Part shown: positions 36,416-44,880 of the stretch, piece by piece | Layout of the letters: every line of letters begins with the position of its first letter | Numbering within the stretch: position 1 is the stretch's first letter | NCBI GenBank assembly: GCA_963807775.1 | Contig: CAWECY010000017.1 | Span: forward strand, 186,001 to 250,000 | Direction: 5' to 3' | DNA length: 64,000 nt | DNA from: Bog-473 sp963807775 | Lineage (GTDB): Bacteria > Actinomycetota > Acidimicrobiia > Acidimicrobiales > RAAP-2 | The notes under the pieces: model-generated | The model's input: only the letters and a program-made list of their open reading frames with translations | What the model was told of the DNA's origin: nothing | Databases searched by the model: none | Position numbers and translations under genes: made by a program

Positions 36416-37459
36416 ACTAGATCAGTGATTCCAAGGGATACCGAACGATCCGGGGTCCACGACTGACGCGACGAAGGCGTCCACAATCGGCCTTGCCAAA
36501 TACCCACGCCGACCTGGAGGCCGCATGGAAGCCGATATGGACACCTTCGTCACCGCACTGTACGTGAAAGTCGACGACACATTGAGGGACACCCCCTCGC
36601 TTCGCCTCTGGCGACCCAGCGTGGGCATCGCGCCGAAGTTGAGCGACGCCGAGCTGGTCACCATGGCCGTCGTCCAGGCCCTGTTGGGCTTCACCTCCGA
36701 AGCTCGCTTCTTGCGCCATGCGGCCAAGCACCTGCGCTCGTGGTTCCCCTACGTGCCGGGCCAGTCGGGCTACAACAAGCGGCTGCGCAGGTCCCAGAGC
36801 CAGTTGCACGTCCTGATCCGGGTGCTCGCCACCGACACCGACTTGTGGGACGACGACACCTGGGTCATCGACTCGACCCCCGTCGAGTGCGGGCGCTCGC
36901 GTTCGACCGCCCAGCGCAGCGACCTGGCCGGCTTCGCCGGCTACGGCTACTGCGCCAGCCACTCGCGCTACTTCTGGGGATTGCGCCTGCATCTGGTGTG
37001 CACCCCAGCCGGCCTGCCCGTCACCTTCGCCCTGGCCACCGCCAAAGCCGACGAGCGCGAGATCGCCCGGGACCTCTTCGAGCTCGAACCCGAACTCCTC
37101 CGGCGCGGCCAGACCATCCTCGCCGACAAGGGCTACGCCTCGGCCGAGTTCGAGACCTTCCTCGCCGAGCGCGACGTCACCTTGATCCGCCCGGCCAAGG
37201 CGAAAGAAGCGCCGCGGCCCGGGGCACGGTTCCTCAAGCCGCTGCGCCAGCTCATCGAATCCATCAACGACACGTTGAAGGGCCAGCTCGACCTCGAAGC
37301 GCACGGCGGACACACACCAGGCGGTGTGGTCACGCGGGTCCTCCAGCGTCTGCTCGCCATGACGGCTGCAATCTGGCACAACGACCACTGCCGAGTTGCA
37401 CCTCTGCGCTCCCTTGTCGCCTATGACCACGGGTGACCCCTTGGAATTGGTCATCTAGT
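36416..37459 (+). mobile_element. IS982-family insertion sequence
   Basis: A 1,044-bp element with 22-bp imperfect terminal inverted repeats. The left end (36416-36437) begins ACTAGATCA and ends ATTCCAAGGG. The right end (37438-37459) is its inverse, with 17-18 matching positions including CCCTTGGAAT and ATCTAGT. One transposase gene fills it. I find no clear target duplication beside the ends. It lies between the two cyclase genes of the island without disrupting either. Confidence 0.85.
36525..37436 (+). CDS. IS982-family transposase (DDE, DUF4372/ISL3-unrelated)
   Basis: The 303-residue transposase is intact: MDTFVTALYVKVDDTLRDTP, LSDAELVTMAVVQALLGFTS, YVPGQSGYNKRLRRSQSQLH, WVIDSTPVECGRSRSTAQRS (first catalytic Asp), FWGLRLHLVCTPAGLPVTFA, TILADKGYASAEFETFLAER (second Asp) and PLRQLIESINDTLKGQLDLE (catalytic Glu). 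The order and spacing match IS982 elements, which move as double-strand circles. The intact frame and IRs suggest recent activity. ATG 36525 or the in-frame ATG at 36537 could be the start. Confidence 0.9.
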   Translation: MEADMDTFVTALYVKVDDTLRDTPSLRLWRPSVGIAPKLSDAELVTMAVVQALLGFTSEARFLRHAAKHLRSWFPYVPGQSGYNKRLRRSQSQLHVLIRVLATDTDLWDDDTWVIDSTPVECGRSRSTAQRSDLAGFAGYGYCASHSRYFWGLRLHLVCTPAGLPVTFALATAKADEREIARDLFELEPELLRRGQTILADKGYASAEFETFLAERDVTLIRPAKAKEAPRPGARFLKPLRQLIESINDTLKGQLDLEAHGGHTPGGVVTRVLQRLLAMTAAIWHNDHCRVAPLRSLVAYDHG

Positions 37460-37497
37460 AGAACTGGGCGCCCTCGTACCTCATGTGCCGGTCGACC

Positions 37498-40400
37498 TCA
37501 CCCTCGCTTTGCGGCGACGGCCCGGCTCTCGATCAGCTGGTACCCATGCGCTACTCCCGCAGTGCGAGCTCTCTCCAGAAGCTGATCCGCCCGCTCAAGA
37601 TCACCTGAGCCGCCCCGCCCCAGGAGCATTCGTCCCCACCACAAGTTGGTCTGCGCCTCGGCGTAGCGCATGGCACCACGCTTGTTGAGCTCGTCGGCCT
37701 CCTCGAAGTAGCGCTCGGCATCGTTGTAGCGCTCCAGCACGCCGGCCATACCACCGAGGAACATTGCCACCGGCTCGCGCGACCCGACGCCCTCGCAGGG
37801 CACCTGGTCGTGGTACGGCGCGAGGAGAGCGAAGAGGTCCCCGCAGCGCTCGGGCAGATGGAGCTCGACGGCGATGCTCGCGTAGCAGATGATGCCGTCG
37901 AACCACACGCTGTCTTGGGGAAGGTCGAACGAGTCGTTCGCTGCCGCGTCGAACAGCTCCCGGGCGGTTGCTTCGTCTCCGGACTCGTTGTACCCCCACG
38001 CGAGGACTGCTCTGTACATCGGCATACCCGGGTTCTGCTCGGCTACATCGGCGATCAGACCGACGAGCTCGGCCAAGCGGCCCTGTTGGCCTCGGGCAAT
38101 CATGAGCTGGCTGCCGTAGTACATGAAGGCATCGGGTTGCTCGCTCGCGCTCCCGATCTCCAACGCCCTCGTCGCGAGTTCCTCCGCACGTTCGGGCTCA
38201 CCTCGCCGGAGTGCCAACGAGGCGTCCTGGAACGCTTGCACCCAGAGCATGATGGGCTCTTGGAGCCGTGCGCTGATCGCCTGCTCTGTTGCCAGGCAAC
38301 GCTCAGCCAGCTCGAAGTCGCCCGCCAGCGTGGCATCGATGTAGGCCCACGCCGACGCCCAGAATTGGCCGAGCGGATCACCGGTTTGCTCTGCGATCTC
38401 TTTCGCCTCACGAATGTCGGCGAGCTGGGCCGCAAGTGTCGAGGGGACCCGCAACGGCAAGCTGCAGTCATTGATCACTGCGACGAGGGTGCCGGGGTCG
38501 GCGAGGTGGCGCGCCATCGTTTTGGCCTCCCGGGCCAACGAGAGCCGCTCCTCGAGCGGACGATACGCCAGCTCTGAGCACAGCCGAGCCAAGAGCCGTG
38601 CCCGGTCGGGACTCTCGGAGTGACCGACGGCCTCAAGTGCCGCTTGGAGGCACTCGACGCGCTCGTTATCGACCTCCCCGCTCACGCTGGTGAACCCGCG
38701 GTAATTGGCCAGCGCGGCCTTGACGAGACGCGCCGCATCGCCCGATTCCTCGGCGAGGCGGGCGGCCTCTAAGAGCGTGGTGCGGAACTCCGGCACCCCC
38801 ACTTGGCGCTGTGCCGTGCCGAGCCCGACGAGCAGGTCAATGCGTTCGGCCGGCTCCGTCGCCTCGCCGCCGAGCTCGAGAGCTTGCACAAACCAGCGCA
38901 GCGCCTCGTCCGGCGCCAGCGCATCGAGTGCAGCCTCACCGGCCAGGCGCGCGTAGGCGAGTGCCTTGTCCGTCTCCGCCGGCCGCGAGGCGAGGAGGTA
39001 GTGGCGCGCCAACTCGCCGGCACGGTCACCCGGTGAGCTCCCCATGCGGAGCTCGAGCGCGTCGGCAACCTGAAGGTGGAGCCGCGCCCGCCGCGCGCCG
39101 CCGAGGTCCTGGTAGATCGTGTGTTGAACCAGGGCATGGCTGAACGTGTAGCGCCCGGGCGCTTCTGGAACCTCGCGTACCAACGTGGCGGCATGCGCCT
39201 CCTCGAGCAGCTCGATCAGCGCGCCTTCTTCGACCCCGGAGACGGCGGCGGTGAGGTCTAGGTCGAACTCGCGTCCGATCACCGCAGCGACTGCGAGGGC
39301 CTTCGTCGCCACGTCACCCAGACGACCCACCCGAACCCCAACGACCTGACGCACACTGTCGGGCAGCGCGATCTCGGCGGCGGCCCGCGCTGCGCCCCAA
39401 TGCCCTGCAGCGTCCTGCACGATGGCCCCGGTCTCGGCCAGGTGGCGGAGCACCTCGGCGACGAAGAAGGGGTTGCCGTCGGTCTCTCGGTAGACCGCAT
39501 GGGCCAGCGCGACTGCGTCGTCGTCGAGGGTGTGGCCGGCGATCGATTCCATGAACGAGATCACTCCGGTGTCGTCGAGACCGCTTAGGGGATGGACCGT
39601 CACCGCTGACTCGCGCCGGAGGGTAGCGAGCGCCTCGGTGAGAGGATGGGCTGCTGAGAGTTCGGCGTCCCGGTAGGTGCCGGCGACGAGAAGACGCATC
39701 GAAGTGGTATGACCCACCACGCGGCACAGCAGCTGGAGGGACGGCATGTCGGCCCAGTGGAGGTCGTCGAGCACCACCATCACACCGCGCTCTTCGCTCG
39801 CGGCGTCCAGCAGAGCCACGACAGCGGCGAGCAGCAAGTAGCGCTCGGTGTCGGGATCAGCGGTCGCAGGCGCGGGCAAGGGGCCCGCGCGCTGTGCGAG
39901 CGTCGGAACCAGGCGGGCGAGCTCCGCGCCGTAGCTCTCCACATGGTCCCGCAGAAGTTGTTCGTCCGCGTGAGCCACGTAGTGCGCCAGCGCCTCGGCA
40001 AACGGTGCGTAGGGTGCACCTGCCCCCTCGTCGCAGCGGCCCCACAACACGACCATGCCACCCTCATGTGCGCCGCGCGCCGCCTCGGCGACGAGCGTCG
40101 TCTTTCCCTGGCCGGGCTCGCCCGACACGAGCACCACTTCGCTGCCCTCGCCAGCGACCACCCTCTTGACCGCCGAGCCGAGCAGCGCGAGTTCGGTTCC
40201 GCGACCCACCACCCCGAACGCGGGACGATGTGCCAGCCGGACCGGGAGGGGCACGTCACCCGCACCGATGCCGACCTCGAGCGGCTCCCAGGTCAGATCG
40301 AAGACCTCGAGAGGCTCGGGTAACCCTTTGAGCTCAACCAAACCCATGGGAAGGAAGGTGTACGTGCTCCGTCGCCCAGCCGCCGCCCGCGCCAATGCGG

Positions 40401-40794
40401 CGACGAGGACCTGGCCGGAGCGGGCCGTCGCGCACAGGCGCGCCGCCTCCACCACGGCATCTCCGAAGTAGTCATCACCCTCGCGCGTTACCTCCCCGCA
40501 GCTCACCCCCACTCGCAAGCCCACCGGATCCGACGCCGTCCGGTTATGGGCATCGACGGCCTGTTGCATCGAGACCGCGCACGCCAGGGCGGCCGACGCC
40601 AGCGAGGAGACGACCATAAGCCCGTCGCCGAGGTTCTTGACCTCCGAGGCCCCGGCCGCAGTGATCGCTTGACGCAGTAGCGAGAAGTGCGCCCGCCTCA
40701 GATCGTCTGCCTCCGCGGGAGACATCCCTGCCGCCAGCGCGGTGGAACCGACCATGTCGGTGAACAACACCGTCACATGCTCGGCCTCAGCCAT
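37498..40794 (-). CDS. Cyclase-domain/AAA (STAND) ATPase/TPR regulator
   Basis: The intact 1,098-residue protein has three parts. A class III nucleotide cyclase domain (1-180) holds VTVLFTDMVGSTALAAG, VKNLGDGLMVVSSLASAALA and GDDYFGDAVVEAARLCATAR. A P-loop ATPase follows (about 210-560), with Walker A VLVSGEPGQGKTTLVAEAAR, Walker B GVMVVLDDLHWADMPSLQLL and RLLVAGTYRDAELSAAHPLT. The rest is a long TPR-like region. The Asn normally needed in V-N-x-A-A-R-L is Glu here (VVEAARL), so cyclase activity is doubtful. ATG 40794 follows AGGGAGG. It resembles STAND signalling proteins that respond to ligands through the repeats. Convergent with the IS. Confidence 0.88.
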   Translation of the reverse strand: MAEAEHVTVLFTDMVGSTALAAGMSPAEADDLRRAHFSLLRQAITAAGASEVKNLGDGLMVVSSLASAALACAVSMQQAVDAHNRTASDPVGLRVGVSCGEVTREGDDYFGDAVVEAARLCATARSGQVLVAALARAAAGRRSTYTFLPMGLVELKGLPEPLEVFDLTWEPLEVGIGAGDVPLPVRLAHRPAFGVVGRGTELALLGSAVKRVVAGEGSEVVLVSGEPGQGKTTLVAEAARGAHEGGMVVLWGRCDEGAGAPYAPFAEALAHYVAHADEQLLRDHVESYGAELARLVPTLAQRAGPLPAPATADPDTERYLLLAAVVALLDAASEERGVMVVLDDLHWADMPSLQLLCRVVGHTTSMRLLVAGTYRDAELSAAHPLTEALATLRRESAVTVHPLSGLDDTGVISFMESIAGHTLDDDAVALAHAVYRETDGNPFFVAEVLRHLAETGAIVQDAAGHWGAARAAAEIALPDSVRQVVGVRVGRLGDVATKALAVAAVIGREFDLDLTAAVSGVEEGALIELLEEAHAATLVREVPEAPGRYTFSHALVQHTIYQDLGGARRARLHLQVADALELRMGSSPGDRAGELARHYLLASRPAETDKALAYARLAGEAALDALAPDEALRWFVQALELGGEATEPAERIDLLVGLGTAQRQVGVPEFRTTLLEAARLAEESGDAARLVKAALANYRGFTSVSGEVDNERVECLQAALEAVGHSESPDRARLLARLCSELAYRPLEERLSLAREAKTMARHLADPGTLVAVINDCSLPLRVPSTLAAQLADIREAKEIAEQTGDPLGQFWASAWAYIDATLAGDFELAERCLATEQAISARLQEPIMLWVQAFQDASLALRRGEPERAEELATRALEIGSASEQPDAFMYYGSQLMIARGQQGRLAELVGLIADVAEQNPGMPMYRAVLAWGYNESGDEATARELFDAAANDSFDLPQDSVWFDGIICYASIAVELHLPERCGDLFALLAPYHDQVPCEGVGSREPVAMFLGGMAGVLERYNDAERYFEEADELNKRGAMRYAEAQTNLWWGRMLLGRGGSGDLERADQLLERARTAGVAHGYQLIESRAVAAKRG

Positions 40795-41405
40795 TGTGCC
40801 TCCCTCTTTCTCGGCAACCGTAGTTCCCGACGCGCCAACACCGCACACCCTGACCCACGGCCGACCCCTGTGGCGGTGGACACCTGATCGGCGCGACGGA
40901 GGGCCTGTGCCATTCGACCCTCCGACTGCAAGGCCTGGAAAAATGATCCGTAGGCACCTGTCGCGCTGGCGCTACTGTGCCCAGATCGGGCCGCTCCTGG
41001 ACACGCTGCAAGCACAGGCTCCACTGCCGGGTCGCGGACGCGCTCTTCTGGAGTGACCGCCAGCACGGTTGCTCGCGGTAGCGTCTTCATGACCCGTCCG
41101 CGCATCCAACGATCGGCGCCATTCCGATCCATCAGCCTCGCCGGACCGCGTCACGTGACAGGGGAGACATAGCCTCAAGGGATGCCTTTGAGCCCGACCA
41201 ATCACGGAGCGGAATGTCGGACGCATCTGTGGCGTGTGTGCAGCCGACTGTGCATGAGGGTGTGCACGGGTCTCCGAGCAGCGACTTTTCCCGTTCCCGC
41301 TGAGCCTGGCGAACGCTTCACACACCGCCACCTCCAAGGGCTCTCACGCGAGATCGTGAGGGTCGTTGGAGGTGCGCCGACGCTCTCGCAGGACTGACGT
41401 GGATA
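40795..41405. other. Intergenic region in the island
   Basis: About 610 bases with no supported gene; short frames here lack recognisable features. It includes the upstream region of the cyclase-ATPase gene and, at its right side, a hairpin (41329-41374) at the end of the small-gene operon. Confidence 0.5.
41329..41374 (-). terminator. Two-tier hairpin after the small-ORF/HTH operon
   Basis: Outer stem CACCTCCAA (41329-41337) / TTGGAGGTG (41366-41374) and inner stem CTCAC (41343-41347) / GTGAG (41356-41360). It starts 32 bases after the last stop (41406) of the reverse-strand operon, a terminator position. It has no T-tract. Confidence 0.5.
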
Positions 41406-41579
41406 TCAGCTTGCTGAAACTTGACAGGCATCCAGCGCGTCCGTAGGAACTCCTTTGGTTCCATCGGCGAGACGCTCCCGCGGAAGTCGTTTCTCTTACA
41501 TCGCTTGGATAACCACTCGAGTTGGGACACCCAAACGGCGCGCTGCCTCTGCCGGTCGCAGAACCTCTGGATTGTTCAC
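41406..41579 (-). pseudogene. HTH (excisionase/antitoxin-like) gene with in-frame stop, module 2
   Basis: GTG 41579 overlaps the stop of the preceding ORF (GTGA). The frame reads VNNPEVLRPAEAARRLGVPT, then RVVIQAM, then TAA at 41496-41498. It continues in the same frame EKRLPRERLADGTKGVPTDA and ends QVSAS at 41406. It aligns along its whole length with the HTH gene of module 1 (ASEAARRLDMSTKELLRLVH, IPTDALEEYR). The stop replaces the residue aligned with His. This is a nonsense change rather than an indel, so it looks like a genuinely decayed duplicate. Confidence 0.7.
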
Positions 41580-41758
41580 AGCGCGCCTCCTTCGTCCAAT
41601 CCAGGCTTACCGTGGAGCACCCTGATGACGGTTGCCAACGCGTCTCTGAGCCCTGGAGCGACAGCTACCTCTCCCATCGCAAGCAGTGCGTCCTCCAGCG
41701 TATGCCGCCGACATTCTTGCCGAATCATGATGTCCTGGTCGCATGGCACACGAACCAT
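41576..41758 (-). CDS. Small ORF upstream of HTH gene, module 2
   Basis: This 60-residue frame starts ATG 41758 (MVRVPCDQDIMIRQECRRHT) and ends VIRVLHGKPGLDEGGAL, overlapping the following HTH gene by GTGA. Helical segments LEDALLAMGEVAVAPGLRDA and LATVIRVLHG resemble the equivalent small ORF of module 1 in layout and in the C-terminal GLDEGG/GLDQGG end. The function is unknown; it may be a partner of the HTH protein. An upstream open extension exists, so the start is uncertain. Confidence 0.5.
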   Translation of the reverse strand: MVRVPCDQDIMIRQECRRHTLEDALLAMGEVAVAPGLRDALATVIRVLHGKPGLDEGGAL

Positions 41759-41867
41759 CGTGCCCTTCGTCCGACCGCCCGCCGTCGGCAAGCCGTAGGG
41801 ATAGACCGGTTCACGCACTCTTGCTAGATGCGTCGAGTTGCTGGGCAACCCGCTAGTGGGAAAGGAG

Positions 41868-42035
41868 TCAGGATGCTTGCGCCCGGTACTCCTCGAGCGC
41901 ATCGGTGGGGATATGCGCGATACCGTCGACCATCTCGTAGCGGATCTCCCGCTCGTGAACAAGGCGTAGAAGCTCCTTGGTCGACATATCGAGGCGACGT
42001 GCTGCTTCTGATGCCCTGAGCAATTCAGCGGACAT
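41868..42035 (-). CDS. Small HTH DNA-binding protein (excisionase/antitoxin-like), module 1
   Basis: The 55-residue protein from ATG 42035 follows GGAGG by 5 bases. It reads MSAELLRASEAARRLDMSTK, ELLRLVHEREIRYEMVDGIA, HIPTDALEEYRAQAS, a compact MerR/excisionase winged helix-turn-helix. Proteins like this serve as recombination directionality factors of integrative elements or as DNA-binding antitoxins for PIN-type toxins. Either fits an island next to attR. Its start overlaps the end of the upstream small ORF. Intact. Confidence 0.78.
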   Translation of the reverse strand: MSAELLRASEAARRLDMSTKELLRLVHEREIRYEMVDGIAHIPTDALEEYRAQAS

Positions 42036-42225
42036 CGGGTCCTCCTTGGTCGAGACCAAGTTTAAGGCTCAGGATCTGGATCTGATGCTCGACCTGGGAG
42101 AGCGCGGCGAGATGGTGGGTGTCGATGAGTACGTCCCGACTGTCCTCGAGCGCTGCCAGCAGGTTCAGCGCCTCCTCGAGATCAAGTACGACCAGCCGGG
42201 GCGGCTCGTCAGTTGGAGGTTTCAC
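42025..42225 (-). CDS. Small ORF upstream of HTH gene, module 1
   Basis: The frame ends at 42025 and overlaps the HTH start by 11 bases. From GTG 42225 it gives 66 residues (VKPPTDEPPRLVVLDLEEAL, NLLAALEDSRDVLIDTHHLA, ALSQVEHQIQILSLKLGL). A TTG start at 42246 would add seven residues. It is mainly helical and acidic, with no recognised family. The repeated arrangement small ORF-HTH, found twice in tandem, supports it as a gene. Confidence 0.5.
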   Translation of the reverse strand: MKPPTDEPPRLVVLDLEEALNLLAALEDSRDVLIDTHHLAALSQVEHQIQILSLKLGLDQGGPDVR

Positions 42226-42287
42226 ACCGGAGAACGGTCGGTGCAACGCTGGGACTGGTCCAGTTGGTGCCGGTATCGGGTGTCTAG

Positions 42288-42500
42288 CCGTCCTCGTTAC
42301 GTGCTCAAGCGATTCTCCAAGCGGTCGCTCTCAGGAATGCCCCTGTCCGCACCTCTGCTGCGGTGTCCGTCGAAGCTTGCCGCGGTCAAGCCCGTGACGC
42401 AGCAGTGGCACGCATCTTGAATCAAGGCGTCGATGTCATCCCGGTCGATCGCGGTACCGCCCGAGTTGCGGCCCGCATTCTCCGTCCAACGGTCCTCGCA
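42288..42500 (+). pseudogene. PIN-domain (VapC-like) remnant
   Basis: This open stretch reads APVRTSAAVSVEACRGQARD, AAVARILNQGVDVIPVDRGT, ARVAARIL. The internal E-A-C-R-G-Q-A-R-D-A-A and V-P-V-D-R-x-x-A-R patterns are those of actinobacterial VapC toxins. Both the N-terminal first Asp strand and the C-terminal D-A-x-V acidic region are missing. A stop (42285-42287) lies just before it, and the frame runs out across the attachment repeat. It appears to be a toxin gene cut by island rearrangement. Confidence 0.5.
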
Positions 42501-42553
42501 GCTAGGGTCGGAAATGTGGCATTGACATGGACTTCTGCGGAAGGGATTCGCAC

Positions 42554-42572
42554 GGTTCGAATCCCGCCACCT
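42554..42572 (+). other. Attachment site attR
   Basis: An exact 19-bp copy of the ssrA 3' segment (GGTTCGAATCCCGCCACCT), followed by TCAAACGA instead of CCACCA. No tmRNA body precedes it. It marks the distal end of a 7.5-kb segment starting in ssrA. Confidence 0.72.
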
Positions 42573-42901
42573 TCAAACGAAGAGCCAACCGGTGTCCCCT
42601 GATGGGCGGGCACCGGTTGCGCGTGCTGGCCGCGTTTGTCGGTTCTTGGTACTGGGTCGCAGTTCGCTGGCACCCAGGAGAACTGGTATGCCTGGCGGTC
42701 AGGGCTGATCTCGACCCAATCGATCGGGTCGCGTAACGGTCGCTTGACAGCGTCGGGGTTGCTGTCCTCGACGACCCGGTGGTTCTGGGCTAAACCTACT
42801 TCGCACCGAGTAGTCCGACCCCTCGACGGACCAACCTGGTTGACTGAAGGCTTCAGACCCCGTCGTAAGCGGGGCATGAGCCCCAACGAGTGGAGGTGCC
42901 A
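42573..42901. other. Region after attR without a clear gene
   Basis: About 330 bases. A long reverse frame crosses it but lacks recognisable features, and the region likely supplies the promoter of the VOC gene. No terminator or RNA gene seen. Confidence 0.45.
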
Positions 42902-43366
42902 GTGGCCGAACCCACGCAGCCCGCAGAGCGAATGGTGGTGACCCACTTCATCGTCTCCGATGACGTCGAGCGCTCCCGGCGCTTCTATACCGAGGTACTC
43001 GGCGGCACGGTGGTCTTCGGCCCAGAGCCGACCAATATCGCGCTCGCCAACAGCTTCATCATCATCAATGTCGGCGGAGGCCCCACCGACGACAAGCCCA
43101 CGGTCACCCTTGAGACGCCAAGCGACCCCGACCGGGTCAGCAGCTTCCTCAATATCCGGGTCGCAGACATCCACGCCGTGTACGCCGAATGGAGCGCCCG
43201 GGGCGCGCAGTTCCTGACGCCGCCGAAGCAGCACCAGTACGAGATCCGTTGCTACATCCGAGATCCCGACGGTTACATCATCGAGGTCGGGCAAACCACC
43301 GACCCACAGGGAGACTGGTGGCCCGCCGACTGGCCACCGATCAACCCCGGCGGGCAATCCGACTGA
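42902..43366 (+). CDS. VOC superfamily protein
   Basis: GTG 42902 lies six bases after GGAGG. The 154-residue protein shows MVVTHFIVSDDVERSRRFYT, EVLGGTVVFGPEPTNIALAN, FLNIRVADIHAVYAEWSARG, YIRDPDGYIIEVGQTT, which is a glyoxalase/bleomycin-resistance fold. Possible metal ligands are His in VTHFIV, a second position near HQYEIR, and the final Glu (IIEVGQ). Reaction unknown. First gene after the island, 106 bases before the binding-protein gene. Intact. Confidence 0.87.
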   Translation: MAEPTQPAERMVVTHFIVSDDVERSRRFYTEVLGGTVVFGPEPTNIALANSFIIINVGGGPTDDKPTVTLETPSDPDRVSSFLNIRVADIHAVYAEWSARGAQFLTPPKQHQYEIRCYIRDPDGYIIEVGQTTDPQGDWWPADWPPINPGGQSD

Positions 43367-43472
43367 ACCCCGTCTCCTCGATGTCACGAAGACGGCCATC
43401 GCACCTGACCCGGAGGGCAGCGCGGAACTCACAACGACGGTCGTGCTCCAGCGAGCCGGGGGGTAGTTCATC

Positions 43473-44733
43473 ATGGCAAAGCGCAACCTGGTCGGCGCCG
43501 GGGCGCTGATCGTCGCCCTGTCGTGCGCCAGCGCCGTCAGCCCGGCGTCGGCGGCCCCAAGCGACACCCCGGGGGTCACGGCGACGACCATCCGCATCGG
43601 CGATCCCCTACGTCGATTTGGCGGCGCTCACGGGCCTGGGGGTCAACATGTCGTGGGGCAGCGTCCCCGACGCCTTCGACGCGATCATCGACAACATCAA
43701 TGCGCACGGGGGCATCAACGGCCGCAAGATCGTCCCGTACCTCGTGGCGGTGGACCCGTCGGGAACGGCGCCCGCGGCCACCGCGTGTACGCAGCTGACC
43801 GAGGACGACACCGTCTTTGTGGCCATCGGGCCGCTCGAGGCCACCTGCTACCTCGAGCACGACACGCCCGTCGTCGCCTCGATCTACGCCGCGGGCACGT
43901 CTTCGAGCGTGGCCCAGGACTTCACGACCACGCCGCCGAACTCGGCCTATGACCCCTTGCAGCTGAGCGTCTACGACAAGCAGGGGGTCTTCAAGCACAA
44001 GAAGGTGGCGCTCTTCGGCGGCGATCCGGGCGACGCGTCCGAGCTCGCCCTCGTGCAGTCGGCGCTGGCCAAGCTCCACGTCCCCGTCGTGACCACGGCG
44101 GTCGACTCCGCGCCCGAAGGGGACATCGCCGCCGCGAACGCACAGGTCACGGTCATCGCCCAAAGTTCCAGTCCGACGGGGTGAACGAGGTCGTCGCCGT
44201 CGGCGACGGCTCGGCCATCTGGCCCGAGGGGCTCTCGTCCATGCAGAGCACCTACAACCCCCCGTGGGTGGCGACCAGCGAGGACGATTTCACCGGCGCC
44301 GTGGGCGGTGACTACAGCCCGGCCTACCTCTCAAACGTGGTGACCTCGAGCCCGCTCACCGCCTCCCGCCGCCATCTGGGACAACGCCGGGACCCAGCAG
44401 TGCGTCCACATCGTCAAGAAGGCCTATCCGTCAGACCAGATCCGGGCGTACAGCGCCACCGTGCCCGAGTCCGAGGACACCTGGCTGAGCGTGGAGCTCG
44501 CCTGCACGGACATGGCGCTCTTCGCCGACATCGCCAAGGCGGCCGGCAAGGACCTGACAGTCTCGAGCTTCGTCCACGCCGGCTACGGGCTCAAGAACCT
44601 GGTGCTGCCCGGGGCCAACGCCCCCGTCTCCTTCGGGCCGGGCCGCCCCTACGCGCTCGGGCCCGTCTACATGGTGCACTACGACGCGGCGACCAAGGCC
44701 GTCGTGTACGCCAACACGTCAGTCACCGGGTGA
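43473..44733 (+). CDS. Periplasmic amino-acid-type (Leu/Ile/Val-like) ABC substrate-binding protein, frameshifted
   Basis: ATG 43473 opens a Sec signal peptide (MAKRNLVGAGALIVALSCAS, AVSPASAAPS), then DTPGVTATTIRIGDP. After a shift near 43610 it reads DAFDAIIDNINAHGGINGRK, VAVDPSGTAPAATACTQLTE, FKHKKVALFGGDPGDASELA. Further shifts near 44160 and 44370 lead to NEVVAVGDGSAIWPEGLSSM and WDNAGTQQCVHIVKKAYPSD. It is a type 1 periplasmic-binding fold (peripla_BP_6) of about 420 residues. No permease or ATPase genes are nearby, so its transporter is unknown. The downstream gene encodes an aldehyde dehydrogenase. Confidence 0.78.
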
Positions 44734-44880
44734 CGAGGGAGTTCTTGACCCAGACTGCCGGAGCGATCAGACATCGGCAGCACCGCTCGTGCCGACCGGG
44801 CAGAATGGTCGCCCGGAATGGTCCCGCGACCGGGCTCGGTCGCGTTGCCACCGGGTCTGATCGCAATCAGGAGGAATCTG

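Noticed and set aside
36417..37454. 345-residue reverse frame within the IS element
   Set aside because: Antisense of the transposase gene.
42554..42572. A separate tRNA gene at the 19-bp repeat
   Set aside because: Only the T-arm and acceptor segment exist; no D-arm or anticodon arm precede it.
42422..43597. 391-residue reverse frame after the island
   Set aside because: Antisense to the VOC gene and the attR region; no domain signature.
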